A stretch of 64,000 bases of DNA. Origin: Allomuricauda sp. CAU 1633 (GTDB taxonomy: Bacteria > Bacteroidota > Bacteroidia > Flavobacteriales > Flavobacteriaceae). Within the stretch, counting starts at the first letter, position 1. Each line of letters opens with the position of its first letter. Location of the stretch: positions 62,001 to 126,000 of the forward strand of contig NZ_JAFLNE010000004.1 in the NCBI RefSeq assembly GCF_017313225.1, given 5' to 3'. Position numbers and translations under genes: made by a program. Positions 45,115-54,782 of the stretch are shown in pieces. The notes beneath the pieces are model-generated. The model had not been told where the DNA came from. It worked only from the letters and a program-made list of their open reading frames with translations, and did no database searches.

Positions 45115-48030
45115 TTGGATAAAAATTTGTTAAAAGCCCTTTCTGAAGAATTGCAGGGAGAATTGATGATTGATGACCTCAGCAGAGCTCTCTATGCCAC
45201 TGATGCTTCGGTGTATCGAAAGACACCTTTGGCAGTAGCCTATCCTAAGAATGAGGTAGACCTGAAAACGTTGATTCGCTTTGCAAACGCAAATAGGGTA
45301 GGGCTTATTCCTAGAACAGCAGGGACCTCTTTGGCCGGACAATGTGTGGGTGATGGTATTGTGGTTGATGTATCTCGATATTTCACCCAGATTTTGGAAT
45401 TGGACAAGGAAAAAAAACAAATAAAAGTACAGCCTGGTGTCGTTCGTGATGAACTGAACCAATATTTAAAACCGTTCGGTCTATTTTTCGGACCCAACAC
45501 ATCAACCTCCAACCGATGTATGATAGGAGGGATGGTAGGGAACAATTCTTCTGGGACTACCTCCATTCAATATGGGGTTACTAGGGATAAGGTATTGGCC
45601 ATGCATTGCGTGCTTTCCGATGGCAGTGAAGCAACCTTTTCGGATATTTCCAAAGCGATGTATGCTTCAAAAAAGCAAGAAGAAACTTTAGAAGGTAAGA
45701 TTTATGCATCCCTGGAAAAGGAGCTTTCCAATGAAGAAAACAAAAAGAATATTCTGGCTGAGTTCCCGAAACCCAGTATACACCGAAGAAATACAGGGTA
45801 TGCCGTTGATGAACTTTTAAAGAACAATCTTTTTGGAAACGATAAAGAAGATTTCAATCTCTGCAAATTACTGTCTGGTAGTGAGGGCACTTTGGCGTTT
45901 ACTACTGAGATTACCCTGCAATTGGACGATTTGCCACCTCCATTATCCGCTATGGTGGCTACACATTATAAAACTTTGGAAGATTGTTTGAGCGATGTGG
46001 CCCCGGTAATGCAGCACAATCTGCATACCTGTGAGATGATGGACAAAGTCATCTTGGATTGTACTAAAAACAATAGGGCTCAACTGGCCAATCGTTTTTT
46101 TGTGGATGGAGATCCAGCCGGAATTTTAATGTTGGAGTTAAAGGCCCATTCCGACGAAGAACTTCAAGAGCAACTAGAGTCTTTATTGAAAACCATCGAG
46201 AAATCAGGGCTAAGCTATGCCAATCCCATTCTAAAAGGCGATGATATCAATAAGGCCATTGAGCTCCGCAAGGCCGGATTGGGACTGCTGGGCAATATGG
46301 TGGGCGACCGAAAGGCCGTAGCCTGTATTGAGGATACTGCTGTGGCCTTGGAAGATCTCAAGGATTTCATCATGGAGTTCTCCCAAATCATGAAAGGGTA
46401 CGACCAGCAAGCGGTGTATTATGCCCATGCTGGGGCAGGGGAGCTGCACTTGCGTCCCATCCTCAACCTCAAAAAATCGGAAGATGTGGTCCTGTTCCGT
46501 TCCATCACGACGGACGTGGCCAAACTCACCAAAAAATACAACGGAAGTTTTAGTGGGGAGCATGGTGATGGTATTGTTCGTGCGGAATTTATCCCATTGA
46601 TGATCGGGGAAACCAACTATGAGCTGTTGAAACGGGTAAAAAAGATATTTGATCCCAATAACATCTTCAATCCTGGAAAAATTGTGGATGCCTTTCCCAT
46701 GGATGAGTCCCTTCGTTATGAGGTGGACCGGGAAGAACCTGAGGTAAAAACCTTGATGGATTTCTCAGACAGCGAGGGCATTTTAAAAGCTGCCGAAAAA
46801 TGCAACGGAAGTGGCGATTGCCGAAAAAGTCATGCTATGTCTGGCGGTATGTGCCCCAGTTATCACGCTACAAAAAATGAGAAAGATACCACCCGCGGTA
46901 GAGCCAATGCGCTTCGGGAATTTTTGACCCAATCCGAAAAACCCAATCGTTTTGACCAAAAAGAATTAAAGGAGGTATTCGACCTGTGTTTGAGCTGCAA
47001 AGCGTGCGCCAGTGAATGCCCCAGTAATGTGGACGTGGCCACCTTAAAAGCGGAATTTCTCTATCAGTATCAGGAATCGAATGGGTATCCGTTGCGCAGT
47101 AAATTGTTTGCCTACAATACCAAGGTGAATGCTTTGGGAAGTAAAATTTCAGGTTTGACCAATGCTATTTATGGCTCCAAAAATTTAAGTGGACTGTTGA
47201 AAAAAGCGTCTGGAGTGGCTTCGGAACGAAGTTTTCCCAAAGTGCACAATTTCAATTTTGAAAGGCATCTGGAAAAATTCAATCTGAAGAACACCGACCT
47301 TTCCAAAAAGAAAGTGGTACTATATCTGGATGAATTTACCAAATACTTGGATGTTGAGGTGGGTAAGGATGCTATAGAACTCCTGTGCAAGCTGGGCTAC
47401 GATGTGGAGCTATTTTACGCTGAAAGTGGAAGAACGTATCTTTCCAAGGGATTTTTGAAACAAGCCAAGAAATTGGTGGAGAAAAATATGGCAAGATTAA
47501 AGCCATTTTTAGAGAAAGAAATTCCCATAGTTGGATTGGAACCTTCTGCCATACTTTCGTTTCGGGATGAGTACCAACGACTCCATGATAACAAACAGCT
47601 TTTATCCAAATTAGCTGCTCAATCGTTTTTGATTGAAGAATTCTTGGCTCGTGAAATTGCTGAAGGCCATATTACGGCTGAGAGTTTTACAGAAGAGAAC
47701 CGCACCGTGAAAATCCATAACCATTGCCATCAAAAAGCGTTGAGTAATCAAAAAGTGACCTTTGATGTACTGAATCTACCCAAGAATTATAGGGTCGCGA
47801 TTATTGCATCGGGTTGTTGCGGTATGGCAGGGTCTTTTGGGTATGAAAAAGAGCATTATGAGACCAGTATGAAGGTCGGTGGTTTAAAATTGTTCCCTGC
47901 GGTGAAGAAAAGCGAAAAAGAAACGTTGATCGCTGCCAATGGAACCAGTTGTAGACATCAAATAAAAGATGGTACGAAAAGGGATGCGCAGCACCCTGTA
48001 TCAATCTTGCGAGAGGCCCTGATTGTCTAA
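45115..48030 (+). CDS. FAD-linked oxidase with Fe-S domains (D-2-hydroxyacid dehydrogenase type)
   Basis: The 971-residue protein starts at TTG 45115; an in-frame stop at 45082 excludes an upstream ATG. The FAD-binding PCMH domain is at about 20-270 (RTAGTSLAGQCVGDGIVVD, GNNSSGTTSIQYG, SGSEGTLAF), then the FAD-oxidase C domain, then Fe-S ligands (CNGSGDCRK ... CLSCKACASECPSNVD, about 565-640) and two CCG domains (NHCHQKA, SGCCGMAGSFG). This layout matches YdiJ-like respiratory D-lactate or D-2-hydroxyglutarate dehydrogenases. Its 3' end overlaps the convergent LpxH-like gene by 30 bases. Confidence 0.93.
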   Translation: MDKNLLKALSEELQGELMIDDLSRALYATDASVYRKTPLAVAYPKNEVDLKTLIRFANANRVGLIPRTAGTSLAGQCVGDGIVVDVSRYFTQILELDKEKKQIKVQPGVVRDELNQYLKPFGLFFGPNTSTSNRCMIGGMVGNNSSGTTSIQYGVTRDKVLAMHCVLSDGSEATFSDISKAMYASKKQEETLEGKIYASLEKELSNEENKKNILAEFPKPSIHRRNTGYAVDELLKNNLFGNDKEDFNLCKLLSGSEGTLAFTTEITLQLDDLPPPLSAMVATHYKTLEDCLSDVAPVMQHNLHTCEMMDKVILDCTKNNRAQLANRFFVDGDPAGILMLELKAHSDEELQEQLESLLKTIEKSGLSYANPILKGDDINKAIELRKAGLGLLGNMVGDRKAVACIEDTAVALEDLKDFIMEFSQIMKGYDQQAVYYAHAGAGELHLRPILNLKKSEDVVLFRSITTDVAKLTKKYNGSFSGEHGDGIVRAEFIPLMIGETNYELLKRVKKIFDPNNIFNPGKIVDAFPMDESLRYEVDREEPEVKTLMDFSDSEGILKAAEKCNGSGDCRKSHAMSGGMCPSYHATKNEKDTTRGRANALREFLTQSEKPNRFDQKELKEVFDLCLSCKACASECPSNVDVATLKAEFLYQYQESNGYPLRSKLFAYNTKVNALGSKISGLTNAIYGSKNLSGLLKKASGVASERSFPKVHNFNFERHLEKFNLKNTDLSKKKVVLYLDEFTKYLDVEVGKDAIELLCKLGYDVELFYAESGRTYLSKGFLKQAKKLVEKNMARLKPFLEKEIPIVGLEPSAILSFRDEYQRLHDNKQLLSKLAAQSFLIEEFLAREIAEGHITAESFTEENRTVKIHNHCHQKALSNQKVTFDVLNLPKNYRVAIIASGCCGMAGSFGYEKEHYETSMKVGGLKLFPAVKKSEKETLIAANGTSCRHQIKDGTKRDAQHPVSILREALIV

Positions 48031-48978
48031 CTTTGCTTTATTTTGGGTTTGATTGGTGGTATCTTCCTTTGATGATGGCTCATCGTTGAAATCTTCGTCA
48101 CTTAGAGTTTCTTCATGAATCTCTTCCATGTCTACCTCCTTGTCGGTGATGGAAGCAATCAGTTCATTCATGTCCATCTCTTTAAGGTCCTCGTCCACAA
48201 AGAAAGGGGATAGCCTATCGTGGTTGTAGTGATAGATTCTCCAACGTTTGAACGAATACTCCAAAGCGGTCAAATTTTCCACCCAATCCCCGGAATTAAG
48301 ATAAATACAGCTACCATATTTATTTTCGTAGCGCTCTTTTTTAGGTTGATGGATGTGTCCACAGATTACATAATCGTAGTCATTCTCAATAGCAAGGTCT
48401 GCGGCGGTCTTTTCAAAATTGTTGATGTACTTCACAGCACTTTTAACGCTGTTTTTGATGCGTTTGGACAGCGAATATTTCTCACGCCCCAATTTTACCA
48501 ACCACCAATTCACAAAGCTGTTTATCAAAATAAGAAGGTCGTATCCGTAGCCGCCCAGTTTGGCCAACCATTTGGCGTTTTGGATGGAGACATCAAATAC
48601 ATCCCCATGGAAAATCCACGCTTTTTTGCCGTCCAAATTCAAGACCAACTTGTTTGCTATTTTAAAATTACCCATTGAAGTATCACTAAACTTACGGAGC
48701 ATTTCATCATGATTTCCAGTTATATAGTAAACTTCGGTACCTTTTGAAGCCATTCCAATGACCTTTCTCAAGACCTTTAAATGGGAGGGTGGGAAATACC
48801 GTTTGCTAAACTGCCAAATATCAATAATGTCACCATTTAAAATAAGCTTTTTGGGCTGAATACTATTAAGGTAGGCTATAAGCTCATCCGCGTGGCAGCC
48901 ATACGTTCCTAGGTGAACATCTGAAATCACTGCCAGTTCTATCTTCCTTTTTTTCAAGTGTAGAGGGTTTAAATGCAA
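48001..48978 (-). CDS. LpxH-like metallophosphoesterase (UDP-2,3-diacylglucosamine diphosphatase)
   Basis: The 325-residue protein has the calcineurin-type metal sites DVHLGTYG, NGDIIDIW, GNHDEM, HGDVFD and GHIHQP. Family members of this type in Bacteroidota cleave UDP-2,3-diacylglucosamine in lipid A synthesis. The start is uncertain: the frame opens at TTG 48978, with another TTG at 48957 and no ATG before the first metal motif. An acidic C-terminal tail (about 275-325) is rich in Glu, Asp and Asn. It overlaps the dehydrogenase gene tail to tail. Confidence 0.85.
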   Translation of the reverse strand: MHLNPLHLKKRKIELAVISDVHLGTYGCHADELIAYLNSIQPKKLILNGDIIDIWQFSKRYFPPSHLKVLRKVIGMASKGTEVYYITGNHDEMLRKFSDTSMGNFKIANKLVLNLDGKKAWIFHGDVFDVSIQNAKWLAKLGGYGYDLLILINSFVNWWLVKLGREKYSLSKRIKNSVKSAVKYINNFEKTAADLAIENDYDYVICGHIHQPKKERYENKYGSCIYLNSGDWVENLTALEYSFKRWRIYHYNHDRLSPFFVDEDLKEMDMNELIASITDKEVDMEEIHEETLSDEDFNDEPSSKEDTTNQTQNKAKLDNQGLSQD

Positions 48979-49120
48979 ATAAACAGCGTAGGAATAAACT
49001 GAAAATCAATTTCAAATCAATAATTTATGAGCTTATGGTTAACAAAACATCAAGTCTATGAAAACTATGTTACTTAAAGATTAACTAAAGCAGTCACTTT
49101 TTAATTAGATGAAGAACATC

Positions 49121-49128
49121 TACCTTTG
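49121..49128 (+). promoter_or_regulatory. -7 box of aroC
   Basis: TACCTTTG is an exact TAnnTTTG match, 24 bases before the aroC ATG at 49153. It also shows that the TTG-initiated extension from 49126 would start inside the promoter, supporting the ATG. Confidence 0.55.
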
Positions 49129-49152
49129 GGCAACTGCAAATTTTTATACCGG

Positions 49153-50217
49153 ATGGCTGGAAATTCTTTTGGACAACTTTTTAGATTGACCACCTTTGGT
49201 GAATCGCATGGAAAAGCGCTTGGTGGTGTATTGGATGGTTGTCCTGCTGGGGTTGAATTGGATGTGGAAAAAATCCAATCGGAATTAAACCGAAGAAAAC
49301 CAGGGCAATCCGCAATTGTTACCCAACGAAAAGAACCGGATACGGTTGAAATCTACTCCGGAATCTTTGAGGGGAAGACCACGGGAACCCCCATTGGTTT
49401 TGCCATCCACAATACCAATCAAAAATCAAAGGATTACTCCCATATCAAGGATTCGTATCGGCCTTCTCATGCCGATTATGTGTATGATAAAAAATACGGT
49501 TTCCGTGATTATAGGGGCGGAGGACGCAGCTCGGCCCGTGAAACCGCAAGTAGGGTAGTGGCCGGGGCCATTGCCAAACAGTTTTTGGACGATATTCAAA
49601 TCAATGCTTTTGTTTCACAGGTTGGAGAACTAAAAATGGAAAAACCGTGTCAAGAATTGGATTTTTCGTTGATTGAATCCAATCCTGTGCGTTGCCCCGA
49701 CCCAGAGATGGCCCAAAAGATGGAAGAATACATCAAATCCATTAAAAAAGAGGGCGATACCATTGGCGGAGTCATCACTTGTGTCATTCAAAATGTACCT
49801 ATCGGTTTGGGTGAGCCGGTTTTCGATAAGCTCCACGCAACTTTGGGTGCAGCCATGCTCTCCATCAATGCGGTAAAAGGATTTGAATACGGGAGCGGCT
49901 TCGAGGGGATTAAAATGAAAGGCAGCGAACATAACGATGCTTTCAATCCAGATGGTACCACCAAAACCAATCGAAGTGGGGGCGTGCAAGGCGGTATCAG
50001 CAATGGAATGGACATTTATTTTAATGTTGCCTTTAAACCTGTAGCCACCATATTGCAATCATATGAGACCATCAACAAAGAAGGTGAACCCGTGACAACC
50101 CAAGGCAAGGGAAGACATGATCCCTGTGTAGTGCCCAGAGCGGTGCCCATTGTTGAGGCTATGGCAGCATTGGTCTTGGCAGACTTTGCCTTATTGGCCC
50201 GTACCAACAAAATCTGA
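49153..50217 (+). CDS. aroC: Chorismate synthase
   Basis: ATG 49153 gives [20 protein letters not shown] and 354 residues. Signatures are [19 protein letters not shown], the flavin/EPSP region [23 protein letters not shown] ([17 protein letters not shown]), and the C-terminal [18 protein letters not shown]. It converts EPSP to chorismate, the last step of the shikimate pathway, using reduced FMN. The frame extends to TTG 49126, which lies in the promoter and is rejected. Confidence 0.96.
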   Translation: MAGNSFGQLFRLTTFGESHGKALGGVLDGCPAGVELDVEKIQSELNRRKPGQSAIVTQRKEPDTVEIYSGIFEGKTTGTPIGFAIHNTNQKSKDYSHIKDSYRPSHADYVYDKKYGFRDYRGGGRSSARETASRVVAGAIAKQFLDDIQINAFVSQVGELKMEKPCQELDFSLIESNPVRCPDPEMAQKMEEYIKSIKKEGDTIGGVITCVIQNVPIGLGEPVFDKLHATLGAAMLSINAVKGFEYGSGFEGIKMKGSEHNDAFNPDGTTKTNRSGGVQGGISNGMDIYFNVAFKPVATILQSYETINKEGEPVTTQGKGRHDPCVVPRAVPIVEAMAALVLADFALLARTNKI

Positions 50218-50271
50218 CCGTATTAGGGCATTTCCCGCCAAAATGCTATCTTACTTTCCTAAAAACTACTC

Positions 50272-51597
50272 ATGCGTAAACTCGAACTGCACTGGCAGAT
50301 TCTTATTGGGATGCTTTTGGGTATCCTATTTGGATTTGCAATGACCCAGGTAACTTGGGGTAAAGATTTTGTTTCGGATTGGATTCAACCTTTGGGAACC
50401 ATTTTTGTAAAACTACTTAAACTGATTGCCATCCCTCTTATTTTGGCTTCATTGGTCAAAGGGATTTCCGATCTCAAGGATATTTCCAAATTCAAGAATA
50501 TTGGTTTACGAACCATTGGCACCTATATTGTAACTACAGTGGTGGCTATCACCATTGGTTTGCTGTTGGTAAATGTATTGCAGCCGGGCAATGGTATTTC
50601 AGAGGAAACCGTGACCAAGCTCACGGATACATATGCAGGTGATGTAGGGGTAACTTCTAAATTGGAAGAAGCCTCCCGCCAAAAAGAGAGTGGTCCACTG
50701 CAATTTCTGATTGATATGGTTCCGGACAATGCTTTTTCTGCACTAAGTGATAATGGATTGATGCTTCAAGTGATTTTCTTTGCCATCATGTTGGCCATTG
50801 CCATGCTGTTGATTGGGGAGAAAAAGGCAAAGCCTTTAAAAGATTTCTTTGATTCCCTGAACGATGTGGTCCTAAAAATGGTGGATTTGATCATGTTAAC
50901 TGCCCCTTATGCCGTTTTTGCATTATTGGCTGGTGTTGTGGTTTCCTCCAGTGATCCTGACCTGTTGTTGGCACTTCTAAAATATGCCGGTGTTGTGGTC
51001 TTGGGACTTGTTTTAATGATTGTTTTCTATTCCATCATCGTATCGGCCTATACCAAAAAGAACCCGTTTTGGTTTTTAAAGGAAATTAGTCCGGCGCAGT
51101 TGTTGGCATTTTCCACCAGTTCCAGTGCAGCTACCTTGCCTGTTACTATGGAGCGGGTCGAGGAACACATCGGCGTGGACAAAGAAGTGTCCAGTTTTGT
51201 GTTGCCCGTAGGGGCGACCATCAACATGGATGGAACCAGTTTGTACCAAGGTGTGGCGGCGGTTTTTATTTCACAAGCCCTTGGGTTTGACCTTACTTTT
51301 TCAGGTCAATTGACCATTATTCTAACCGCATTATTAGCATCTATCGGCTCTGCTGCGGTTCCCGGCGCGGGAATGGTGATGCTGGTCATTGTTTTGGAAT
51401 CCATTGGCTTCCCTGCGGATAAACTGGCGATTGGCTTGGCCTTGATTTTTGCTGTGGATAGACCCTTGGACATGTGCCGAACCGTGGTAAACGTAACCGG
51501 TGATGCCACCGTTTCCATGATCGTTGCGAAATCTGTGGGGAAACTCGGAGAACCTCATGTAGAGGAGTGGGACGACCATTTGGATGAACTCAAATAA
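50272..51597 (+). CDS. Dicarboxylate/amino acid:cation symporter (SDF/DAACS family)
   Basis: The 441-residue protein has eight-helix glutamate-transporter-like topology. The serine-rich hairpin (STSSSAATLPVTMERVEE), NMDGTSLYQG, and the binding helix AVDRPLDMCRTVVNVTGDA, with Asp, Arg and Asn at the substrate positions, are all intact. Likely substrates are glutamate, aspartate or C4-dicarboxylates with sodium or protons. It lies 54 bases after aroC, without an evident terminator, so read-through is possible. Confidence 0.92.
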   Translation: MRKLELHWQILIGMLLGILFGFAMTQVTWGKDFVSDWIQPLGTIFVKLLKLIAIPLILASLVKGISDLKDISKFKNIGLRTIGTYIVTTVVAITIGLLLVNVLQPGNGISEETVTKLTDTYAGDVGVTSKLEEASRQKESGPLQFLIDMVPDNAFSALSDNGLMLQVIFFAIMLAIAMLLIGEKKAKPLKDFFDSLNDVVLKMVDLIMLTAPYAVFALLAGVVVSSSDPDLLLALLKYAGVVVLGLVLMIVFYSIIVSAYTKKNPFWFLKEISPAQLLAFSTSSSAATLPVTMERVEEHIGVDKEVSSFVLPVGATINMDGTSLYQGVAAVFISQALGFDLTFSGQLTIILTALLASIGSAAVPGAGMVMLVIVLESIGFPADKLAIGLALIFAVDRPLDMCRTVVNVTGDATVSMIVAKSVGKLGEPHVEEWDDHLDELK

Positions 51598-51628
51598 TCC
51601 ACACTCCCCCAACTTAGGTTCTAAAGTG

Positions 51629-53695
51629 TTATAACGAAATGTATCGCCCTCTCGGATATTTCACCTGAAAGGAAAAATTTTCCTTTTTGGATTCCTGGGG
51701 TGTCAGTGCCAAACTCCAAGTCAGTAATCCTTTTTGGTCATCATAGCTGGCATTGTTGGTGACCACATCATCCACTTTAATTTCCTTGTCTTGGGACATC
51801 GGAATCCTATCCATGAGTTTCAAAGTGACAGCAACATTCTTGTTGTTTTTTACCTCAAGATTGTAGGTGCGATCCAAAATCCGGTTGCTTCCGGTGAAGG
51901 ATTTACTTTTAAAGTTACGGTCTTGTTGACGCGAAACCGTGATGTTGTTATCAATACCCAACGAAAGTACCATCTCTTTTTTGGTTGTATAGGGGTCTAG
52001 TACCGTTTTACCAGCATATGTCCCCTCAAAATAGATATTGGCCTCACCTGGTAACAACTGATGTTGTTCCCAATCCTTGAAACTGGCCGTGAGAAACACA
52101 TTTTCATTAATGACGGGTGCCGCAAAATATTCATAAGAGGCTGGCATTTTAAAGGTATTGATTTCAATAGCGGTAATGTCCCCATCTGACTTTATGGAAT
52201 AGGTCTTTTTGATTTCAAATGCGGTTTTGGTAGCACCTTCCTTTATGTGACTTTTCTTTGTGGTGATGATGACCACCCCATTGCTACCTTGATTTCCATA
52301 TATAGCGCCCGCGTTTGCTCCTTTTAGGATTTCTATATCCTGAATCTCATTTTCATCCAAATCGCCTTCTGAAAAGTTTGTCATCGGAATCCCATCCACA
52401 ATATAAAGAGGAGCGGGTGGTTGATATTGTACTCTAGAGTTTGCTATCGAACCTGAAACACTGGAATAACCTCGTATGCTAACTCCTGCAGCTTTGCCTT
52501 GCAATGTTCTTGAAATATCCTCGCCATATCCTGTAACAACCACTTCCTCTAGCATTGCTGCATCCTCTTCCATATCCACATTCATTATAGAAGAATAGAT
52601 GGGCAATTCTTGCGGAACCATTCCAATGTAAGAGTAGGTGAGTTCCTGACCATAGGGTACATCCAAGGAATAATTACCATCAAAATCGGTGGTGGTTCCA
52701 TGGGAAGAGCCTTTTATCACTACGTTGACACCGGGTAGAGGTTGACCCGATTCATCCGTGATAGTACCCACCACTTTTTTGACATTCGGGTTAAAAGCAT
52801 AGCCTTTTTTCTTAGCTGCAGGCGAATATCTCCGTTGATATGAACTCACAAAGTTCAAATATTTGGCTTCAAGATTCGGTTTGGCAATATTGTAATTGGG
52901 ACTTTCGGTGGAGAGCACCATTTTTACATTGTTCCAATCCTGACCCGTTTTTTGATACACATTGGCTTTGTAGGCTAAATTCAAAGGAGCGTTCAATCCA
53001 GTGGATTTGATATCATAATTGGGCACCCAACCCGCATCTTCCACCAAATAGGTAAGGGTAAGGTTCAAGTTGGTGGCAATGGGTGCATCGAATTTGATGG
53101 AAATCTCACCTTGTTCTTCCTCTGGGGCACTGTTGGCCTCGACCAATTGCTTTTGAAGGGCAATGATTTCCAGATTGGTTTCGTTGATGTTTAGATTGGA
53201 CTTAAAAATTTCATTTTTAATGGCAGTGATGCGTTCTCGATAGTATTGGCTTACTCGTTTTACCTGCTCCAAATCCAAGGTTTGACTATCGCTGTTTACC
53301 AATCGGTTCGAGGTGATTACCTTTTCCTCCTCTTCCAGTCCCAATATGGTGTTTTTGAGCAAAGCAATTTTATGTTCCAACGTCTTAATTTTATCTTCCC
53401 ACTCTTTGACCATGGGATTGCTCTCGGATTTTTCTAAATAGTTGATGTTGTAGGCAATGGAAAGAATGGACACGGCATTGAGTCCAGAAATTTGAATGCT
53501 ACTCTCATCAATTTTATGGGAAAGTCCAGCAAAAATAACTTCATTGGAGCCTTCGTTTAAGTGGCATTCTGCGGTTCTAGTGATTTGTGCTCCGCTAAGG
53601 TAAACGGTCACTTCCTTTATTTTGGAAGGTTGTTTTTGTGTGTTGGGAAATAGTAAAAGGGGGATGGATAGAAAGAATAGAGCTATTGTTTTCAT
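51629..53695 (-). CDS. MuiA-like (DUF4140/DUF4139) protein with inserted SusC-type plug
   Basis: ATG 53695 (MKTIALFFLSIPLLLF) gives a signal peptide; 688 residues. Residues about 25-300 are DUF4140 and coiled coil (KEVTVYLSGAQITRTAE). Residues about 306-485 are a carboxypeptidase-regulatory domain (VVGTITDESGQPLPGVNVVI) and a TonB-dependent plug (EEVVVTGYGEDISRTLQGKA, IEILKGANAGAIYGNQGSNG) as in SusC, but no barrel follows. Instead DUF4139 resumes (FEIKKTYSIKSDGDITA, YFEGTYAGKTVLD) and runs to the end. The inserted unit implies interaction with TonB-linked outer-membrane machinery. Confidence 0.85.
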   Translation of the reverse strand: MKTIALFFLSIPLLLFPNTQKQPSKIKEVTVYLSGAQITRTAECHLNEGSNEVIFAGLSHKIDESSIQISGLNAVSILSIAYNINYLEKSESNPMVKEWEDKIKTLEHKIALLKNTILGLEEEEKVITSNRLVNSDSQTLDLEQVKRVSQYYRERITAIKNEIFKSNLNINETNLEIIALQKQLVEANSAPEEEQGEISIKFDAPIATNLNLTLTYLVEDAGWVPNYDIKSTGLNAPLNLAYKANVYQKTGQDWNNVKMVLSTESPNYNIAKPNLEAKYLNFVSSYQRRYSPAAKKKGYAFNPNVKKVVGTITDESGQPLPGVNVVIKGSSHGTTTDFDGNYSLDVPYGQELTYSYIGMVPQELPIYSSIMNVDMEEDAAMLEEVVVTGYGEDISRTLQGKAAGVSIRGYSSVSGSIANSRVQYQPPAPLYIVDGIPMTNFSEGDLDENEIQDIEILKGANAGAIYGNQGSNGVVIITTKKSHIKEGATKTAFEIKKTYSIKSDGDITAIEINTFKMPASYEYFAAPVINENVFLTASFKDWEQHQLLPGEANIYFEGTYAGKTVLDPYTTKKEMVLSLGIDNNITVSRQQDRNFKSKSFTGSNRILDRTYNLEVKNNKNVAVTLKLMDRIPMSQDKEIKVDDVVTNNASYDDQKGLLTWSLALTPQESKKENFSFQVKYPRGRYISL

Positions 53696-53843
53696 AATGG
53701 TCGGATTTAAATGTTGTTCCAAACCTAGCAATGACACTGCTCAATTAAAATAAGGAATGCGCAACGGGCGAATTCGGTTTAGCGAAAGCACCGTTTCAAT
53801 GAGTCAGTCCAAAAATTGGACTTTAAAGGGCAAATAACAGCGG

Positions 53844-54257
53844 TTAGGGTACTAGCACAATTTGAAAACCATCCGCTCCCATTCCTGTTGATGTTTTATT
53901 CGCGTCAAGGAGCATCTGTCCGCTTGAAAGAACAATTCCAAATTGCTCTTGACCATCGATTTCCAAAAACTGCTCACCTTCCACGGTTAAAATGGCGTAG
54001 GAATAACTACCCGTAGGGAAACCATCGTAAATAACATCAGCTTCGTTTTTGTTTTCAACATTCAGTGTACCGTTTTCTGCACTGAAAGCCCATACAATGA
54101 CGCCAGATTCATAATCATCATCGATACCCGCAAATCCACCACTGATGTGCTGCACGTTCCAAGTTCCTGTAAGCGCATCCTTTTTGGGCGCATCATCACC
54201 ATTATCGCAGTTGGAAAGAAATATTCCAAATATGAATGGTATTAAGAGGTGCTTCAT
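53844..54257 (-). CDS. Small lipoprotein
   Basis: ATG 54257 gives MKHLLIPFIFGIFLSNC with a lipobox (Cys17); the frame extends upstream to 54287 but that lacks a signal peptide start. The 137-residue mature part resembles lipocalin-like Bacteroidota domains (LTGTWNVQHISGGFAGIDDDYESG). Function unknown. Confidence 0.72.
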   Translation of the reverse strand: MKHLLIPFIFGIFLSNCDNGDDAPKKDALTGTWNVQHISGGFAGIDDDYESGVIVWAFSAENGTLNVENKNEADVIYDGFPTGSYSYAILTVEGEQFLEIDGQEQFGIVLSSGQMLLDANKTSTGMGADGFQIVLVP

Positions 54258-54307
54258 GTGCTTTTTTGGATAAGATGTAGTATCCATTTATGCGTTGCGT
54301 GATTACA

Positions 54308-54715
54308 TCACCCCAAAAACTTAGCCTTCAACTCAGGGGTGGGAATCATACAAGATTCTTGTTTGCCGAACCATTTGTAGCGGTTTCGGGCCACAAAGTC
54401 ATAAATGGCATTACGGATGGAGGTGGGAATCCAGCTGAACACCGCGGTCAATTTCCAAAGTCCACCAAGGTCTTGGGCAATCTCCAATGCGGCATCGGAT
54501 TTGGTATAGTAGGCCACCCCTGGTTCAATGAGGATAATGGAATCCACTTGGCTGATATCGATTTTGCGTTCTGCGATCAGCTTTTCGCCAATTTCACTTT
54601 GTAGGGCCGCATAGCGAAACAGGTCCTTTTTGTCCCGTTTGATCACAAACTGGACCGAACCGTTGCAGAGGTTGCACACTCCGTCGAAAAGAATAATTTT
54701 CTTGCCCTCTTCCAT
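54308..54715 (-). CDS. DCC-family thiol-disulfide oxidoreductase (DUF393)
   Basis: ATG 54715 (MEEGKKIILFDGVCNLCNGSV) starts directly at the DCC motif Asp-Gly-Val-Cys-Asn-Leu-Cys (DGVCNLC), giving 135 residues; the frame upstream to 54781 is an artefact of a longer open region. The family has a thioredoxin-like fold with a CxxC site. It lies 67 bases downstream of the LysR gene. Confidence 0.88.
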   Translation of the reverse strand: MEEGKKIILFDGVCNLCNGSVQFVIKRDKKDLFRYAALQSEIGEKLIAERKIDISQVDSIILIEPGVAYYTKSDAALEIAQDLGGLWKLTAVFSWIPTSIRNAIYDFVARNRYKWFGKQESCMIPTPELKAKFLG

Positions 54716-54782
54716 ACCACAAAGATACGGAGGTTTGGTATGAAAGCCTAGAGAGAAACGGGAGTGAGTGGAGTTTTGCAAT

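Noticed and set aside
49126..49152. TTG-initiated N-terminal extension of aroC
   Set aside because: It begins within the -7 promoter box; ATG 49153 gives the canonical chorismate synthase start.
54210..54232. A TTGGAA...TTCCAA pair resembling the S24 operator
   Set aside because: The arms are separated by 7 bases rather than 3 and it lies inside the small lipoprotein gene, so it is probably chance.
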